The notes under the pieces are model-generated. The model was not told the DNA's origin. It did no database searches and saw only the letters and a list, made by a program, of their open reading frames with translations. From NCBI GenBank assembly GCA_963678675.1, contig OY783194.1, positions 23,042,278 to 23,106,277 on the forward strand: DNA of 64,000 nucleotides. The letters run 5' to 3'. This DNA is from Xiphydria camelus. Lineage: Eukaryota > Arthropoda > Insecta > Hymenoptera > Xiphydriidae. The position numbers and the translations under genes were made by a program. Positions 37,501-52,500 of the stretch are shown here, piece after piece. Within the stretch, counting starts at the first letter, position 1. Every line of letters starts with the position of its first letter.

Positions 37501-40500
37501 AGCGCTAATTTTTTTATACGACATACACGAATACTTTACACAACTAATACGAAAATTTGAGCAATATAGACCGTCTAGTTTCTTCGTTATTTTATTCTAA
37601 AGTTGACCGCTTTTAACATATCGCCTTATGGGAGACGATTGTACCAAGGCAGATTATCACTGACTTTAACACACATTCCGCCAACTTTAGACTTTGAAAG
37701 ACTAGTAATTTGACAGATGAAATATTAAGGATTATGTAAAAAATAAGTAAATTGGGTTTTACCGTACGGTTGCAACGTAATATTATCATGAAATTCGTTT
37801 TTACTTCGCAAACCATTAGTACGCCATATTAACGGTGAGAGACTTGGCAACACGGCAGCGAAACAGTTGTAAAGCTCAAAGACCGAACCTTACCTGGCGT
37901 CCATTCACACTGAGCGCGAAATTTGAAAGATTCGGAACGATAAAAAAAATATTGTCCTTAAAATCTTTATCCAAATTGAATGATTGTTGAAACGAAATCA
38001 TGCCTTTACTTGTGCAACTCTTTTTCTTTTTTGACAAAATTTCCCTTTAATACTGGCTTTGCTGCATGCTCGCGTCATCCGCCATAGCTGGCCACTGTAG
38101 TTCACGCGTCACTGCAGTCGATATAAAATATCGCGGAGTACAACGTTGCCAAGAATACAATGAAAATTGCAACGCACAATAACAAATGTTTAAACTATAA
38201 TTATATATCCATGATACTGAATTATCAATCGAATAACTGTTTTATGTCTTCAGCATTCCCTATGAGTTGTTTTTATAGGTTTTTATAGATTATTTGTAAT
38301 TTTTTATTTGTGTTTAAAATGTTGGACAAGAAGCCACTGACAACGATTCCGGAGTCATTGACGCTCCAATAGTCCGCCATAAATTTTTCAATATTTTATT
38401 TACTAATGATTTTCAGCATGAACGATGCATAAAATGGGTTCATAATTCATTTAATTATTATTCCATAAAGTTTCAGATCGCTGTGAAAACATTTTTTTCA
38501 AACACATTTTTGACTCCAAAGAAACAGTCGATCCTCCTTAAGTGTGAACAATCGTTAGATCTTTTATGCAAATCGAAATACCGCTGCCAAAAAGGTATTG
38601 CGTCAGCTTAGATCCATAGCGACGGGGAAACAAAATAATACTTAAAATTTGTTTCCTTTCTCTAAAATAATCAAACTTTGAAATTGACCAATTTTACGTC
38701 AGAAACATTTTGAGTGTTGACACAATAGTGATAGTTTATCGATGACAAAATCATGAAGGACTATTAGGGTAAACGTGGAATAGACGCTCCAGTTTCTGTT
38801 CAATTTTGAATGCGATTATTTCAAGACGCAGTGGAGATGTACAATAAAATGTAGAATAGCTCTTTTACAGTAAAACTTTATATAAACATTTTTTATTTGA
38901 AATTTTCAAGATAATCGATTTCGAACTTGTTCTTCAACCTTGTCATCTATCCCACTTTTATCCCACTACCGATTTGTCGCGTACCATGGAAGCGTTATAT
39001 CAATTAAGGGGGTATTGCTGTCTAGACGCTTGTTTTTAATGTAATTTTTAGGAATTAATTTTGCGAAAACTGTCAAACCTACAGAGTGCCGGGGTTTTTG
39101 ACGCATAATAAGACATGTTTCAACTAACAACACAAATTTTTATAAAACATTTTATTGGAATCTATACGAATTATGCGCTGTTATGCAGATCGTGGCGTGA
39201 GACGCTCGTCCAATCGGGCGACCATATTGTGGCGGTCCTAGTCGTCTGAGATAGAAGAACAAATTTTTTTAAAAATCTATATGAATGTAATTATCGTCTG
39301 AACTAGAACTAAGTAGGTACGAAATTTTGTATCGCCATCGCAGCTGTTTGAAGATTAAAGTTTAATTTTCTCGAAAAATTGTCAACTAAGACATGAGAGC
39401 AGGGCTAAAATATTCAAGCTATCGGTATTATTCTAGTTCAGACCATAGGTGAAGGTTCCCTCGAAATGTGTGCAAAACCAGAAGTCAATCGGTCCAATAG
39501 TTTTTGAGAAGAACGTGCGCCCGACTTGAAAAATGTCGTTTCGAGAAAAACGCGTTTAAAGTTGATGACTACCTGCCGCGCCCCAACGCACCGCAGCATT
39601 TAAGCCTCTGTAACTATGGGAGTTCTACGAATTTCAAATTAGTATTTTTTTAAGTGACATTCTCAAGTCCCTAAATTATAAGAAAATGCAAAAAAAATCG
39701 AATTTTTGAAGCGTCTAGACAGTAACACCCCATTAAACATTCGCCCGTAGATCATAAGCGGAATCGGGGATTTCACGAAGTGGCTCTCGGCCTTGGAGAA
39801 GGAAATACCGACGAAAGTGAAGATAACCTCGTCGATCGAGCTCTTCCAAGTGCGCGGCTCTTATCAGACGCTGAAGGATAAAGTCGACAAGCGCGTGGAG
39901 GAGTTCAGAAATCTCAACGAAATGGGCAACGACAAGCTTCTCAGCTCCGAGGGATCGTCGGTGCACGAGCTCGGGCGACGCTTCACCTACTTGAACGCGA
40001 GGTGGACGGATGTCACGGATCGCATATACGAGCGTTACAGGCAGTTTCAAAACGCCAGCCACGAATACGGGGAGTTTAGAGCGCTGGTTGCGCAGGAGAG
40101 CGACTGGCTGGATAAGCTGGAGAAGAGGCTTAAGAAGTCCACTAAAACCGCCGCGGATGCCGAGGAGATTTCGGAAGAATTGGACGTGAGTATCGAGGCG
40201 AGACTAACGTTTATTTACAGATGCGAATAAATGATTGAACTCGTTGGCCGGCTAATTTTTAAAACTATTTATCGGAATATTTTAACGATCCCCAGACAGC
40301 ATGAGTAATCAGAAAGAGCTCTAAACAATTCCATTTGCAGGCTTCTTGAGGAATTCGTTATTTTTAGGTACTCAGACTTTAATTTCGATCAATGCATTCT
40401 CGGCAAACGTTAAAAAAATTCTTTCAGACAACTTCCTCTTGATTACATTGCAATGGGCATGTTCACAACTTTTTGTACAACTGTTTAAAGTGCACGAATC

Positions 40501-43500
40501 GGAAGATTAGGGTATTAAAGTAATGTAGGTAAAAAATGGGTCATTAAAAAAATGTTTTTCCATTATTTTTGAGATGTTAAAAAAGGCGTTCGTTTTAAAG
40601 CGTCGCGCTTTCACCGCCATTTTAACTGACCAATCAGAGTCGGGCAACAGATTCTCCACCATTCACAAACCCGGGTTTGGACCCTTGCCAATGGCTTTAG
40701 TGACGTCACTAAGGATTTCGTTTGAATCGAAGTCAAACTTTAAACATTAAAAAAAAGAAATTAGTGCTCAGAAAAAAAAGCAAACACATCTTATTAATAA
40801 GCACAAAAAGTATGAACGAATGAGCAAAACAAAAATCGTGAACATGCAGATTATTTTGTGACTACTTTTGGATTTGATTTGATTTATAATCGTGGCTTCA
40901 TTCTGGGCCTGAAAATGAACTTACATTTGATGACATAAACGTGAATTCCCTCATTAAGCATTAAGAATACATTTGGGGCGGTTTTGATGCATGTCAAGGA
41001 ACTCATTTTAAAATGCAAGAATTGAAAGGGAATTCTTTTAGAATTCTCTATGCTATCTGTGGGATTTTAAACTCAGATTTAATGAAATTGCTCATATTTT
41101 TATTAACTGTGGAACAAACGTCCCACTTGATCGAATCAAAATTCCGAATAGTACGAATTAAGCGTTTCCCTAAAATCACGCTTTTGAAATACTTCATTTT
41201 AAACTCAAGCGAAGTGATAAATACCTAGAAATTTCTTGAAAAAAAAAGAATGAAAGTAAAAATAGACATTTTTCGGATCAGTAATTCATTATAAAGATAA
41301 TGCAGTAGATGGCACGAATTAAACGTTTCTCCAAACACACATTTTCCAAACACTTCTAGAGAATTTCCGTAAAAAAGAAGTAAAAATTAAGAATTTTCGG
41401 AATCCCTAAAATTCTTCTCACTGCAAATGCACTTTTTTTCGGACGTCTAAAATATCCAAATTCTCGGATCGGAATATGAATAACAAATTCACATATTTTT
41501 CTTCGCTCCTCGTCGCAGGATCTGGAGAACTACGTTCGAAATCACCCTGAATCGCGGTTCGCCAAGATTCAAGAGATCGGCAGGCAGCTCGTTAACAGCG
41601 AAATCATGATACAGTCGATTCAGACCGACGTGGAAGCCTTAACCAGTCGTTGGGAGAATCTCAGCAAGAAGGTAAGCTTCGCTTCTCTCTCGTTTCGCGT
41701 TAATCGTTGCACAATACGTCATGATCGCGATTATTTATAAGGAGGCGCTCAGGAAGCTTGGATCTTTGAAAACTCGTGCAAAGGAATACTTACGCTGGAG
41801 AGCAAGCATCATCTTGCTGTTAATAACTGCATGAAGTATCATTTTTTTCATTTTGCACAAAGATATATACGTTACATGACACCGTCTTATTTGTAATTGT
41901 GCGTAACAATGGTGTGGAAATGATGAAAATGTCGTGAAACTACGGGAAACATTATTGATGGTTGGTAATTGATAAATGTTTTTCATCGTCCTGGTTATAA
42001 AATTTTTCTCCGAAAATCGTTCATTTATGTATATCGAAGATTTCAATGAATTGCTCTGAATGTTATAACGAGTTACTCTAAAAATTGTTTCGATTTTCAC
42101 AACGATTTCACACATTTTTGAATTTTATCGAAATACTCGTTTATTATCATTTTTATGACTCGATCCTCACTACTCTACATTATGCCTCAATATTTACTAT
42201 CTTCGAATTATAGAAGTTTATACAGCAATAGTAATGTATAAGAAAATTAGAAAATATGAGGACCTAGATTTTTTGTTACTTCGAATTCGTCATTCATTGA
42301 CAAAACAATTATGAATTCCTTGATGAAAAAATTTCTCTAACAAATTTCTGAAAAACTGAGATTATTAGACCTTTTTTCTGACTTTCTGCAGTATTTTGAA
42401 CATTTCAGACATTTTCAGGGAAGTCAGAAAAGGTCAGAAAATGTCCAGAAAATATCCATTTTTTCTTTCATTCACAAAAGCTTTTCTGAAAAAGTCTTAT
42501 AAACACTGACAATTGATGTCTGGAGAAAATCTGTAAAATTCTATAAAGTTTATGAAAAACTGAAAATGTCTGTATGTATTTTTATACACTATAGTTTAAA
42601 AAACGACCAAATTTGAGTTTGTTAGAATTTTTTTAGATATTCGCTTATTATGTTTGTTTTTTTATGCATGTAAGCAAAATCTGTATTTTTGGACTTTTCT
42701 CTGACAAATTCTGACACTATCCTGAAATGTTCCAATTACTACAGGAAGTCAGTTCAGATGTCTGACTTTTTTTTAGAAATTTGTTAGAGAAATTTTCCCA
42801 TCAGGGTTTTTATAGAAAAATCTGCAAAATTTCTCAGACCTCGAGTTTACTAAGCTAACGAATTTTTCAAATTTGTCTTGATTTCTTTACGAATTATCGC
42901 GTTTTCTTTGTCTTATGAAGAAAGATTTGCAGCATTTTTTCGAATACATTCAAAATTCGTCCTTTCTTTTAGCAAATTTGAAAAACCAGGAGTTTTTAGT
43001 AAAAAAGTTTCAGAAATTCTTCCGAATTATTATGAATTTATAAAAAACCAGAAAAGATTAGGAATTTCGGAGAGTTATTTTCACCAGGGTGTCTTTTTTT
43101 TATAAAGATCTGAAAACTTTACCAAACCTATTTTACGTAGTAGAACGAGTGAGCCATAAACTGAGCCATTAGAAGTATCTAAAAGAGATCATTATCGAAA
43201 GAAAAATTCATTGCTCCTTGAGCAGAAAAATTTGTGTGTGAATATACTTAAAGAACCATAGATGCGATCGTGGAGAAATATAGAAATCTCGCTTGTGTGG
43301 AAATCGTGAAAATGTAGCGGATATTTAATGTCTCTGAACGTCGAGGTATCGACGTTTTTCATCGCTTACTATATAGCTGCTTGAAATCACCTGCCTATCG
43401 TGCTTAAAATTTGGTACTTCACATATTTCCGACGCGGCTAGGCCGATAAGTGTTGGGTCTACGGCTCAAAAATCGAGGAAAAAGTAGACATATAGAGTTA

Positions 43501-46500
43501 TATTGTTGGGTAGGCAGGGGAGCGGGCCAAGCTGTTGGAAGGATCAGTGAGGCAAGCGCAGCAATCGGAAGGGCGCATTCTAGCTCTTCAGCATTCCTTA
43601 ACACAAGTAGACTCCGTACTAACAGCACGTCTTGACTGCGACCTCACTGCCGATGATTTGCCACATGATTACCAGGTCTGTCGCAATTATACTTCGTTTT
43701 ACATATAATTTTAGAGGAATCAGAGGATCAACCACTCTCGAAATCTGGCATTATACACTTCCCGTTAAAAGTTTGGAGTTCTATGGAATTTCCTACGATT
43801 TCTGGAATTCTACGTAATCTTCATTTTACTGTGTAGCTAAATTTTGAGTGGTTAGAGCCTTGAATAAGAACTCAGGGAGCACAGAGCTAAAAAACGTTCT
43901 TATGGTTTCTCGAGCGGTACGGGGGCTTTTTCCCTGCTAAAAGTTAGTCCACTGAAGTGCAGTAACACTCTAAAGTATGTTTTTCGTGCGATGTAGCGAC
44001 AACGTTTGACGTACAGTAGTATGTGTGTATCTGTAGTTCAAAAATGGAGCCCGAAACATCTGGCCGTGCATCTGTACGTCATGAAACGTTGCCACATTGA
44101 CTTGTCAAAGGTTAAATTTATAAAGAACAATTAATAAAACAATAACGGGCTTTTTAATGAACGTGAAAATTGGTATAGATGATTTTAGTTCATTAAACTT
44201 GCTGTTCAACAAAATTTCAGAATTTTTTCACTATTTTTCTCAGAAATATCGCGGTTTGTTGGTTATAACCCATAAGAACACATGCTATTTTGTTATTCAA
44301 AAATCTTTGCAACGAGCTTCTTAAAAGACTTGAAAATTTAACTGAGTTTTTTTTTACTTCAATCTACCGAATGTAATAATTTTCAAGCATTTCTCATTAT
44401 TTTTAGTATAACGCTCGAGAAACCTCAAATCATTGTCACAGCATAGAATGTCTCAACAGAGTCTCTAGAATATTTCAATTGAAATGTGAAATATTCTGGA
44501 GATGATCCCAGGAGCGTCTCCAGAATGTCTCTACAACGTCTCATGTCAGTGGGATTAAGACATTCTAGAGATATTCTGAGATATTCTGTGAGATAAATCT
44601 GTGAGACGTTCTGGAAACATTATACAGGTACATAAGATTTTCTGGAGACATTATATACATGAGATGTTCTGGACACATTACGTATCTATGAATTGCTCTA
44701 TAGACATTACATATAAGATGTTCTGGAAATATTACGCCATGAAATACTACTCATCAACATTTCAAAATAATTATATATACGTATATTCCAGCAGAATATT
44801 GCTTGAATATTTCAAATGTAATGTTTCGAGTTGAATATCTGCAGAATATTTCATTATTCAATATTCTGCAACGGTTCAATCGAAACACCCCTAGAATATT
44901 ATCAGAATATTTTTGAAATGTAATTTTTCAAATGAAATATAATGTCTCCAGAATATTTTATTTGATACGTTCTGCAACGTTTCAATCGAAACATCTCTAG
45001 AATATTATCAGAACATTTCAAATATAACGTTTCAAATGAAATATCTCCAGAATATTTCATTTCAGACATTCTGTTTAAAATATTTGTAGAATGTTATTAG
45101 AATATCTCATTTGAAATATTCTGTTTGAAATATCTCTAGAATGTTATTCGAGTATCTCAAATGAAATATTTCAAATGAGATGTTTGAAATGCTCTGGAGG
45201 CATTGTTGAGACTTTCTGTGCTGTGTGAAAGGACGTCTTATGATTTACTTTCGGACTAATTTTACCATTCAAAGATATCTTAAAGATGAGTCATGTCTAA
45301 AAGTCGTCTGAAAGTGAGACTTAAGACGTAAGACGTCTTAAAGATGGCTTAAACACTTCTTTTAGCTCGTGTGCTGTTTGGGAAGGCGAATAAAGTAAAA
45401 AATAAGCAAACTCGAAATTAAATATGACCGCATAAGAGAACATTGAACACGAACGAATCTTATCATCATCGACAATCCATCTCTACAGAATTATCATGTG
45501 CGTCTTTCGTGCACGTAGCATGAAGCGTTGTTATAACATTCACTGATGGAACGAATTGTTTTGTGTTGCCTTTACGTCTGATGTGCGTCCTTGTTATTAA
45601 CATGTTACTCTCGAGTCGCTCGATACTTTTACTAGCAAAGCCTCTCGCGATTATTTGGCGAACGATCGATTTCGTTGAGTGTATCGTAATTGTGAAATAG
45701 TAGGCCTTAGCGGAGAGAATGTACCATAAACTATGCACAATTATAAAAGGTTCCCCTGGATAAGGTATGGTTTCGTACCTTTTAAGATCCTCATGATATG
45801 AGCAGATGGGCAATTTGTTTATATATAGATAAAAGGGAATTTTTTGAAAATTTTCAGCCGTCATTCGGTAGCCGAGATATGGCAAAAAGACGTTTTGTTT
45901 TTTAAGAAAAATTAATATCTCAACTAGTAATGAATGAATCTTTATAGAAAAAAAAAACTGAGTATAGAGGAATTCCAAAGACATCAGAGAAAAGTTATTC
46001 TAGATTATTTATATAGAGTTATACCCGATCTTTTAAAAATTCCCAAAGTTTTCAAATTGTTATCATGGTCATCACTATAGTGTTGGCGATATAAAAATTA
46101 TGTCATTTTTTGGTTAAAAAATTTTCAAGATTTTTTTTCAAATTTTTACAAATGGTGGGCGATCACTTAATACACGAAAAACTGCATTTTTCAGTTATTT
46201 TGGATGTTCTAAGGGGCATAAATATTTTTTCTGTCTACAATTTTCAATTTTGCTACAATAAATTTATTTTTACCAAATTAAAATTTTAACTTGTCTTCAC
46301 CTGACAACAAAGGAATTGAATGAATCGTGTTCGATGGGTATTTTAATCCGTACACGGTATATTTGGGCTAAAATATAAACTTTTACATAACCAGCTACGG
46401 AACACACTCCTTCCCAAAGCTTCTTTATTTTGTAAAATATGATGTTTTTTGACTAATATTTTCGGAAACGGTCCAATTCAGATACTGATATGTTAGATGA

Positions 46501-49500
46501 AGTTATTGATAGGATGATTTCCACAAATCAAGATGAAAATACTTTGGCCGAGACAGTTGGAAATAGAAATTGGAGTAGAAAAAAAAATACCATTCAAGGA
46601 ATTATCGGTAGATGAAGCAAGTGATTTTCCAGAGATGACAGTGACAGATTTAAGATTTTCTTTGCTGGCACATCGATTGAAGCAGGCAGTCTTTTATTTA
46701 GCAGAAATGTTACACGACACTAACACTATGCGTCTCAATTATTTGAGGGAAAGATCAAACATATTCAGGTTTGATGTAAGATCGAGACATATAAATAGGA
46801 GAATGTGTATAAATGCTATAATACATTGAATACAATCCTCATACTAATGGTATACATGGACATTGTTCGGTACACATGCGATTGTGCGAATGGCAGAAGA
46901 ACTGTTGGCTGCTGTTCGCACATTGCTGCTATGGTTTATTATTTAGCCCATGCGAGATATCTATCTCGCACTATAAGACCGGCAGAAATATTAACAAAGC
47001 TTTTTGGCTTTGAGAATGTAGTGCTTGTAATTAATATTGACAGCGATGAAGATTAAATATCATGAAATGTCATCATAATGTAACCTGGAACAAATCTACC
47101 TAAGTGAAATATTAGGTAAAATGATTACTTGTTTATAAGGTTCAATAAAAAGTAAAGTATTTCAATAATATTTTTTCGTGTTATTAATAATTGTATCATT
47201 TTAGTAAGTGAAATTATATACTTTGTACTGTCGCTGCGTACACAATATAAAATGAAAGTAAGTTTATCGTTGCTTAAAACTTGCTTGTAAACAGAAAAAA
47301 CTTTTACGCGCCTTAGAATATCCAAAATAACCGAAAAATTCGGGTTTTCGTATATTAAGTGACCGCCCACCATTAGTAAAAAACTGAAAAAAAAATCTGG
47401 AAAATGTTTCAACTAAAATGACATGTCACTACATAATTTTCATATCGCCAACGCTATAGTGATGACATTGATAACAATTTGGAAACTGGGCATTTTTTTA
47501 AAAATCGGGTATAGCTCTAAATAATCTGAAATAATTGTTCTTGAATGTCTTTGGAATCCCTCTATACCCAGTTTTTTTTTCTATGAAGATTTATTCATTA
47601 CTAGCTGATATCAACTTTTCTTTTAAAAAAACGTCTTTTTCCATATCTCGGCTATCGAATGACCATCAGGGCTGAAAGTTTCCCCAAAATTCTCTTTCAA
47701 CTATGTGAACAAATTACCTATCTGTGTGCTCATATGGGATCCTAAGAGGCGTGAAATCATACCTCATCCAGGGGGAGCCTTTCTACGACGTATAGTCGTT
47801 GATGAAAAAGTGTAGAAAACAGCAGTCATTTTGATAGAATTCCATTGATTTATATAAAAATTTGAAGTGCTCACTTTCAATATACATATATACGTATCTA
47901 CGTAAAATTATTGGCTTTATAAACAGTGCCGTTATTTGATGTATAATGCTTTTCCATGAAACGTAAAAATTCTTATGGATATCTACAATTAATGGCGCTA
48001 TTTTCTGTAAGAAACTGCAAGATCTGTATGGTGCTACATTTTATAAAGCCACATAAGAAGATTGTATAACTTTACAGAATGTAGCACCTTATAGAGCAAA
48101 TATTTCTACAGAATAGCACCATAACTATTCGAGAATAAAATGTATATTTTTTCGCATTCTTTCCACGAAATAGATACATTTTCTACGCACATCTATAACT
48201 TCCATTTCTTCATTGAAACGATGTAATTTTCCATAATTTACGATTAATGTCGAGAATTTTATGTCATTTTACGGCACATGTTGATTAAATCTCGAAAGAA
48301 AAAGCAGTTCTTTCATTACTTCTCATCGTTTAATCTATTTTCTATTTAACGTGATGCATAATCGCGTATAGACACTGAATTAATGAAACTAACGTAAATT
48401 ATGGTAAATGACGGCATAATATAATAGAAAGTATTTGAAATATCTATCCACATAGAATTACACAATATTCTAGGTATATCGATTAATATTTCAAACAGTT
48501 TACGTATTGCCGTAATTTATCACAGTTTACGTAACGTAGAATCTATGTTTGAATTACATATTCACAAACCATGCAAATCTATTTATCATTATTTATAATA
48601 AAACTAAAAAAGTGTCTCAAATTCCATACTTTCCCACAGAATCAATGCACGCTAAAGTAGATTTTTGGCGTTAATTCAAGGTCCTTTCCATAGTTTACCG
48701 TACAATTTTTTTCCGCCAGGGAAACCTTCGGTTATTTGCGAGTTTTTTTTATTAAAGTCTAAGAAACTCTTATTAAAAAAAATCCGACTGGTTAAAATTG
48801 CTTCCCGCGTAAAAGATATTGATATTTCTCGGTATTTTTTATCCCGAACGTATTCTTAGATGCGAACGGATGAGAATTTCATTTTATCGTTTGGCGAATA
48901 AAAATTAAGCTCTGCTTCATATACTTTCCACATTTTTCGCTCGGGAATTCGACAGAGGAACGCCCTCGATACCACCGATTTCCCACGCCCATGCGTAACT
49001 TTCCGTATAATTGCATGCAGAAATTAATGGAAGAGATGGAAAACCAGCAAGCGACGCTGCGTGAAATGGCAACTCAGATAGAAGCTTATCAAAATTCCGG
49101 CAAGCACGAGGCCGCAAGTAGGCTGCAAGAGCAAATGTCGCTTATCGAAAAGAAATTTGTCGAGGTCCAACAGAAGTTCCAGCGCTTTCGGTGCCCGATC
49201 GATTTGGAGCCGAGATTATCCAGGGCGCTCAGAGAGCTCAGGGGTATCGAGGAGGCGACTTGTCTTCTGGAGCTTGCGTCGGAAGACCCGGAGACTATCG
49301 AGGGCCAGCTTAAGCACTGTTTGGTAACTATCGGAGCATCGATTTTTATATGGGAAGCTTAAGGGGTTACTTGGGTTTACTCGGGGAAAAAACGGCCTAT
49401 TTTCAACCATTTTTTTTTCATATAAAAAATAAAATATTTCATTAAACTTTTTATTGTCTTAAACGTACACATTTGACAAAGAATTTCTGAAATTTTCGTA

Positions 49501-52500
49501 GAAAAATATTTAAAACTCCGCCATTGCGACATCATTTCCAGTGACCCCTCGGAACTCATGACAGGATCATTTGAAGTGAAAAAAAAATACGTGTTTTAGT
49601 TAAGACCATAAACTAGAACTTGGACGAAGAAAAAAAAAAAGTGAAAATTGGATTTTTGGCAGACCTTTTGACAAAAAAATGCAAATTTCGGTGAAATTTG
49701 CTCTACATTTTTTTAAAAATAATAGCTGTAATTGAAAAAAAAAAGTCCTTCGTCCCAAGTCCTTGTGAATTGTATCTGGAAGACCTGTGTAAAATTTCAT
49801 CAAGATCGGTTGAGCAGTTCTCGAGAAATCTTGACAACCGACTTTGAAAACACAGTTTCGAGACAAACGCGATATACCTGTGGCGCGCTGAGCCTCGCTG
49901 GCCTTGAGCGCGCAACTTCCCAAGGCTGTATCTCCGAAACTATTACTCGGATCGACTTGAAAATTTAGGACAATATTCTCGAGATGTTGTAGGAATTAAT
50001 AAGACAATAAAAAAAATGCAATTTTTTGAAGCCGTGAAACCCATGTAACCCCTTAACCCTTATTCTGCCAACGTATCATATGTAATACGTTATTTTCAAA
50101 TTCCTCTACCATCATAATTCCGTAAACTTAGCAAACAAAATGTAACATTACCACATACATTAAATAATTCATTGGCAATACAGCGCCGTCTTACGCCTAC
50201 CATTATAATATTCCAAAGCTGCTATGAGTCATTTTTAACGTTTTGAAATGAAAATTTAAAAAACATTTATTTTCCATTATTTGTAAGTACAGGGAATATT
50301 TTGATCAAATCGAAAAATATATATTTACTGTGTTTTTTATGACTTTGCCAGAATAAGGGTTAAAGAATCGAGGTTCTCAGTTGGATGCTATATTTACCCT
50401 GCTTAAAGGATCCGATCAAATCCGATTTAAACCTATTCGCTTCTTTATTTGGCTTAAATTCGATCTTTGTCTTGGTATTTTCTCGCTCGAACCTATTTCA
50501 TATTAGAGGAATTATCGTTCGGTTTGTATTGGAAAATTACAAACTCGTATTTCAAATTGAACTTATTTTTGGAAAATACTACACGGAGAGGTTGACACCA
50601 GTAAATTTTACTATGTTTACAATAAAAGTGGTGTACATAAGGGTTTTCGGATGTTTCTACTGTGCCGAAGAACAATTTTTCCTTAGAAACTAATACATTG
50701 TAATGTAAACTATCACGATTTTATATTTTCAAGAGAAAAATTACTGTACCGTATTGTAAAAAGATCTGGAAACCGTCATGTGTACCTCTTTTGTCGTAAA
50801 TATAGTAGAATTTACTGGTACCAGTCTTTCCGTGTTATCGCGACGAAACGCATGTAGAGTAAGTTTATCAGATTTAATATAACTATTCCGATTCCCATCT
50901 GAATCGAAATGAATCGGTATTATCGTATTTTATTCGATACAACTAATGCAATGAGAATCAATCGGTAAATACAAACGCAAATCCATTTGAGCACACTATT
51001 GAACATTTTAATACCAAACGAAGTAAATGTAAACACCGTAATTGTTCACCAGAAGTTCAACCCATTTGGTGTAAGTTCGATGTGAAAAGACGATGTAAGC
51101 TGAACGGAGTATATTTTATGCAACTCAAAATGGTGTTTATGACAACACGTTATGTACGTTTTCACACTTTCTTTTTCATCACTCATAGCGAATGTCATTT
51201 ACACCGAAAATGTTCAACGGTGCAGGTCAGATTCAATGAGAGGGAATTTTTAGGAAATATGGAAATCTGAAGATTTTCGTTTTGGTAGAACATATTATAA
51301 CAATTTATATGAAATACTTTAAAAATTAATTTTATTCTCATGAGTTTTTTTGTTCGGATTAATCTATTCAAATCTTCAAAAATTAATCTGAAAATAGTGT
51401 TTTAATTCGAAGTTTTAGGATTAAAATTGGATTTGGTCCGGTTTGTTTGGCTTTAATAGGTTTCCAACGGATTCTTTATGCAGGGTAGTCATGGCTTCGA
51501 AAGAAAGCTGCTCCCATCGCCTCGATTCGATAATTTTACGAGCATTTATCCCATAATTGGTTGTACTTCGTACGGAGATACGAGGGTTATTTGAAAAGTT
51601 TCCAGCCTTTTTTTTTAGAAAAAACACATATTTCGAGGTAAACAAAAATTTATTTCTCAACATCAGACAAAAATTCTTTTTGTCCACCTGAAAAATACCG
51701 GCCTTCAGTGTTTTCCGCCTCGGAATTTGTCCCAAATTTTTCTCCCCCGAGAAATTTTGTATCCAGGTTTCATCGACAGTTATCAAACGTCGCAAAAATT
51801 CAGTTCTGGATTTTTTGTATACAGCTCAAGACACTCGCACGACATGTCAAGCCGTACGCGCTTTTCAACAAACGTGGTACCCAGCGCGCGGATAATTTTC
51901 ACATACCCAAATCTTCCTGCAAAGTCTTGCGCACCCGTTCATCTGATATCTGACAAGCCTCATTGTCAGCAGTTTTATTCACGGTCAATCGACGATCTTC
52001 CATCACAGTTTCATGCACCGAGTCCACAATATTTCGCCAGTTGAAACGGTTTTTGGGCGCCCAGAACGTTCATCGTCAAAAATGCTGATATGGCAATGTT
52101 TGTAATAAGCCACCCAAAAAGCAAGTCATTCCAATCAGTACTTTGCTCATGGCACTTTTATAAAGTTGACAGATGTTTTCTGTCGACAATTGAGAAAATC
52201 GAATATCGCGCAGTGATCAAGTTCCTTTATTTGAAAGGAGAAAAAACCTCAGGAAATAAAAGACGAGTCAAACATTACCCAATGTTTGACTCGTCTTTTA
52301 TTTCCTCAGGTTTTTTCTTCTTTCAAATAAAGGAACTTGATCACTGCGCGATATTCGATTTTCTCAATTGTCGACAGAAAACATCTGTCAACTTTATAAA
52401 AGTGCCATGAGCAAAGTACTGATTGGAATGACTTGCAATTTTTATGGGATACATGTATCGACGCCATCTGAATATCAGAGGATAGCAAGGATTAAATTCT

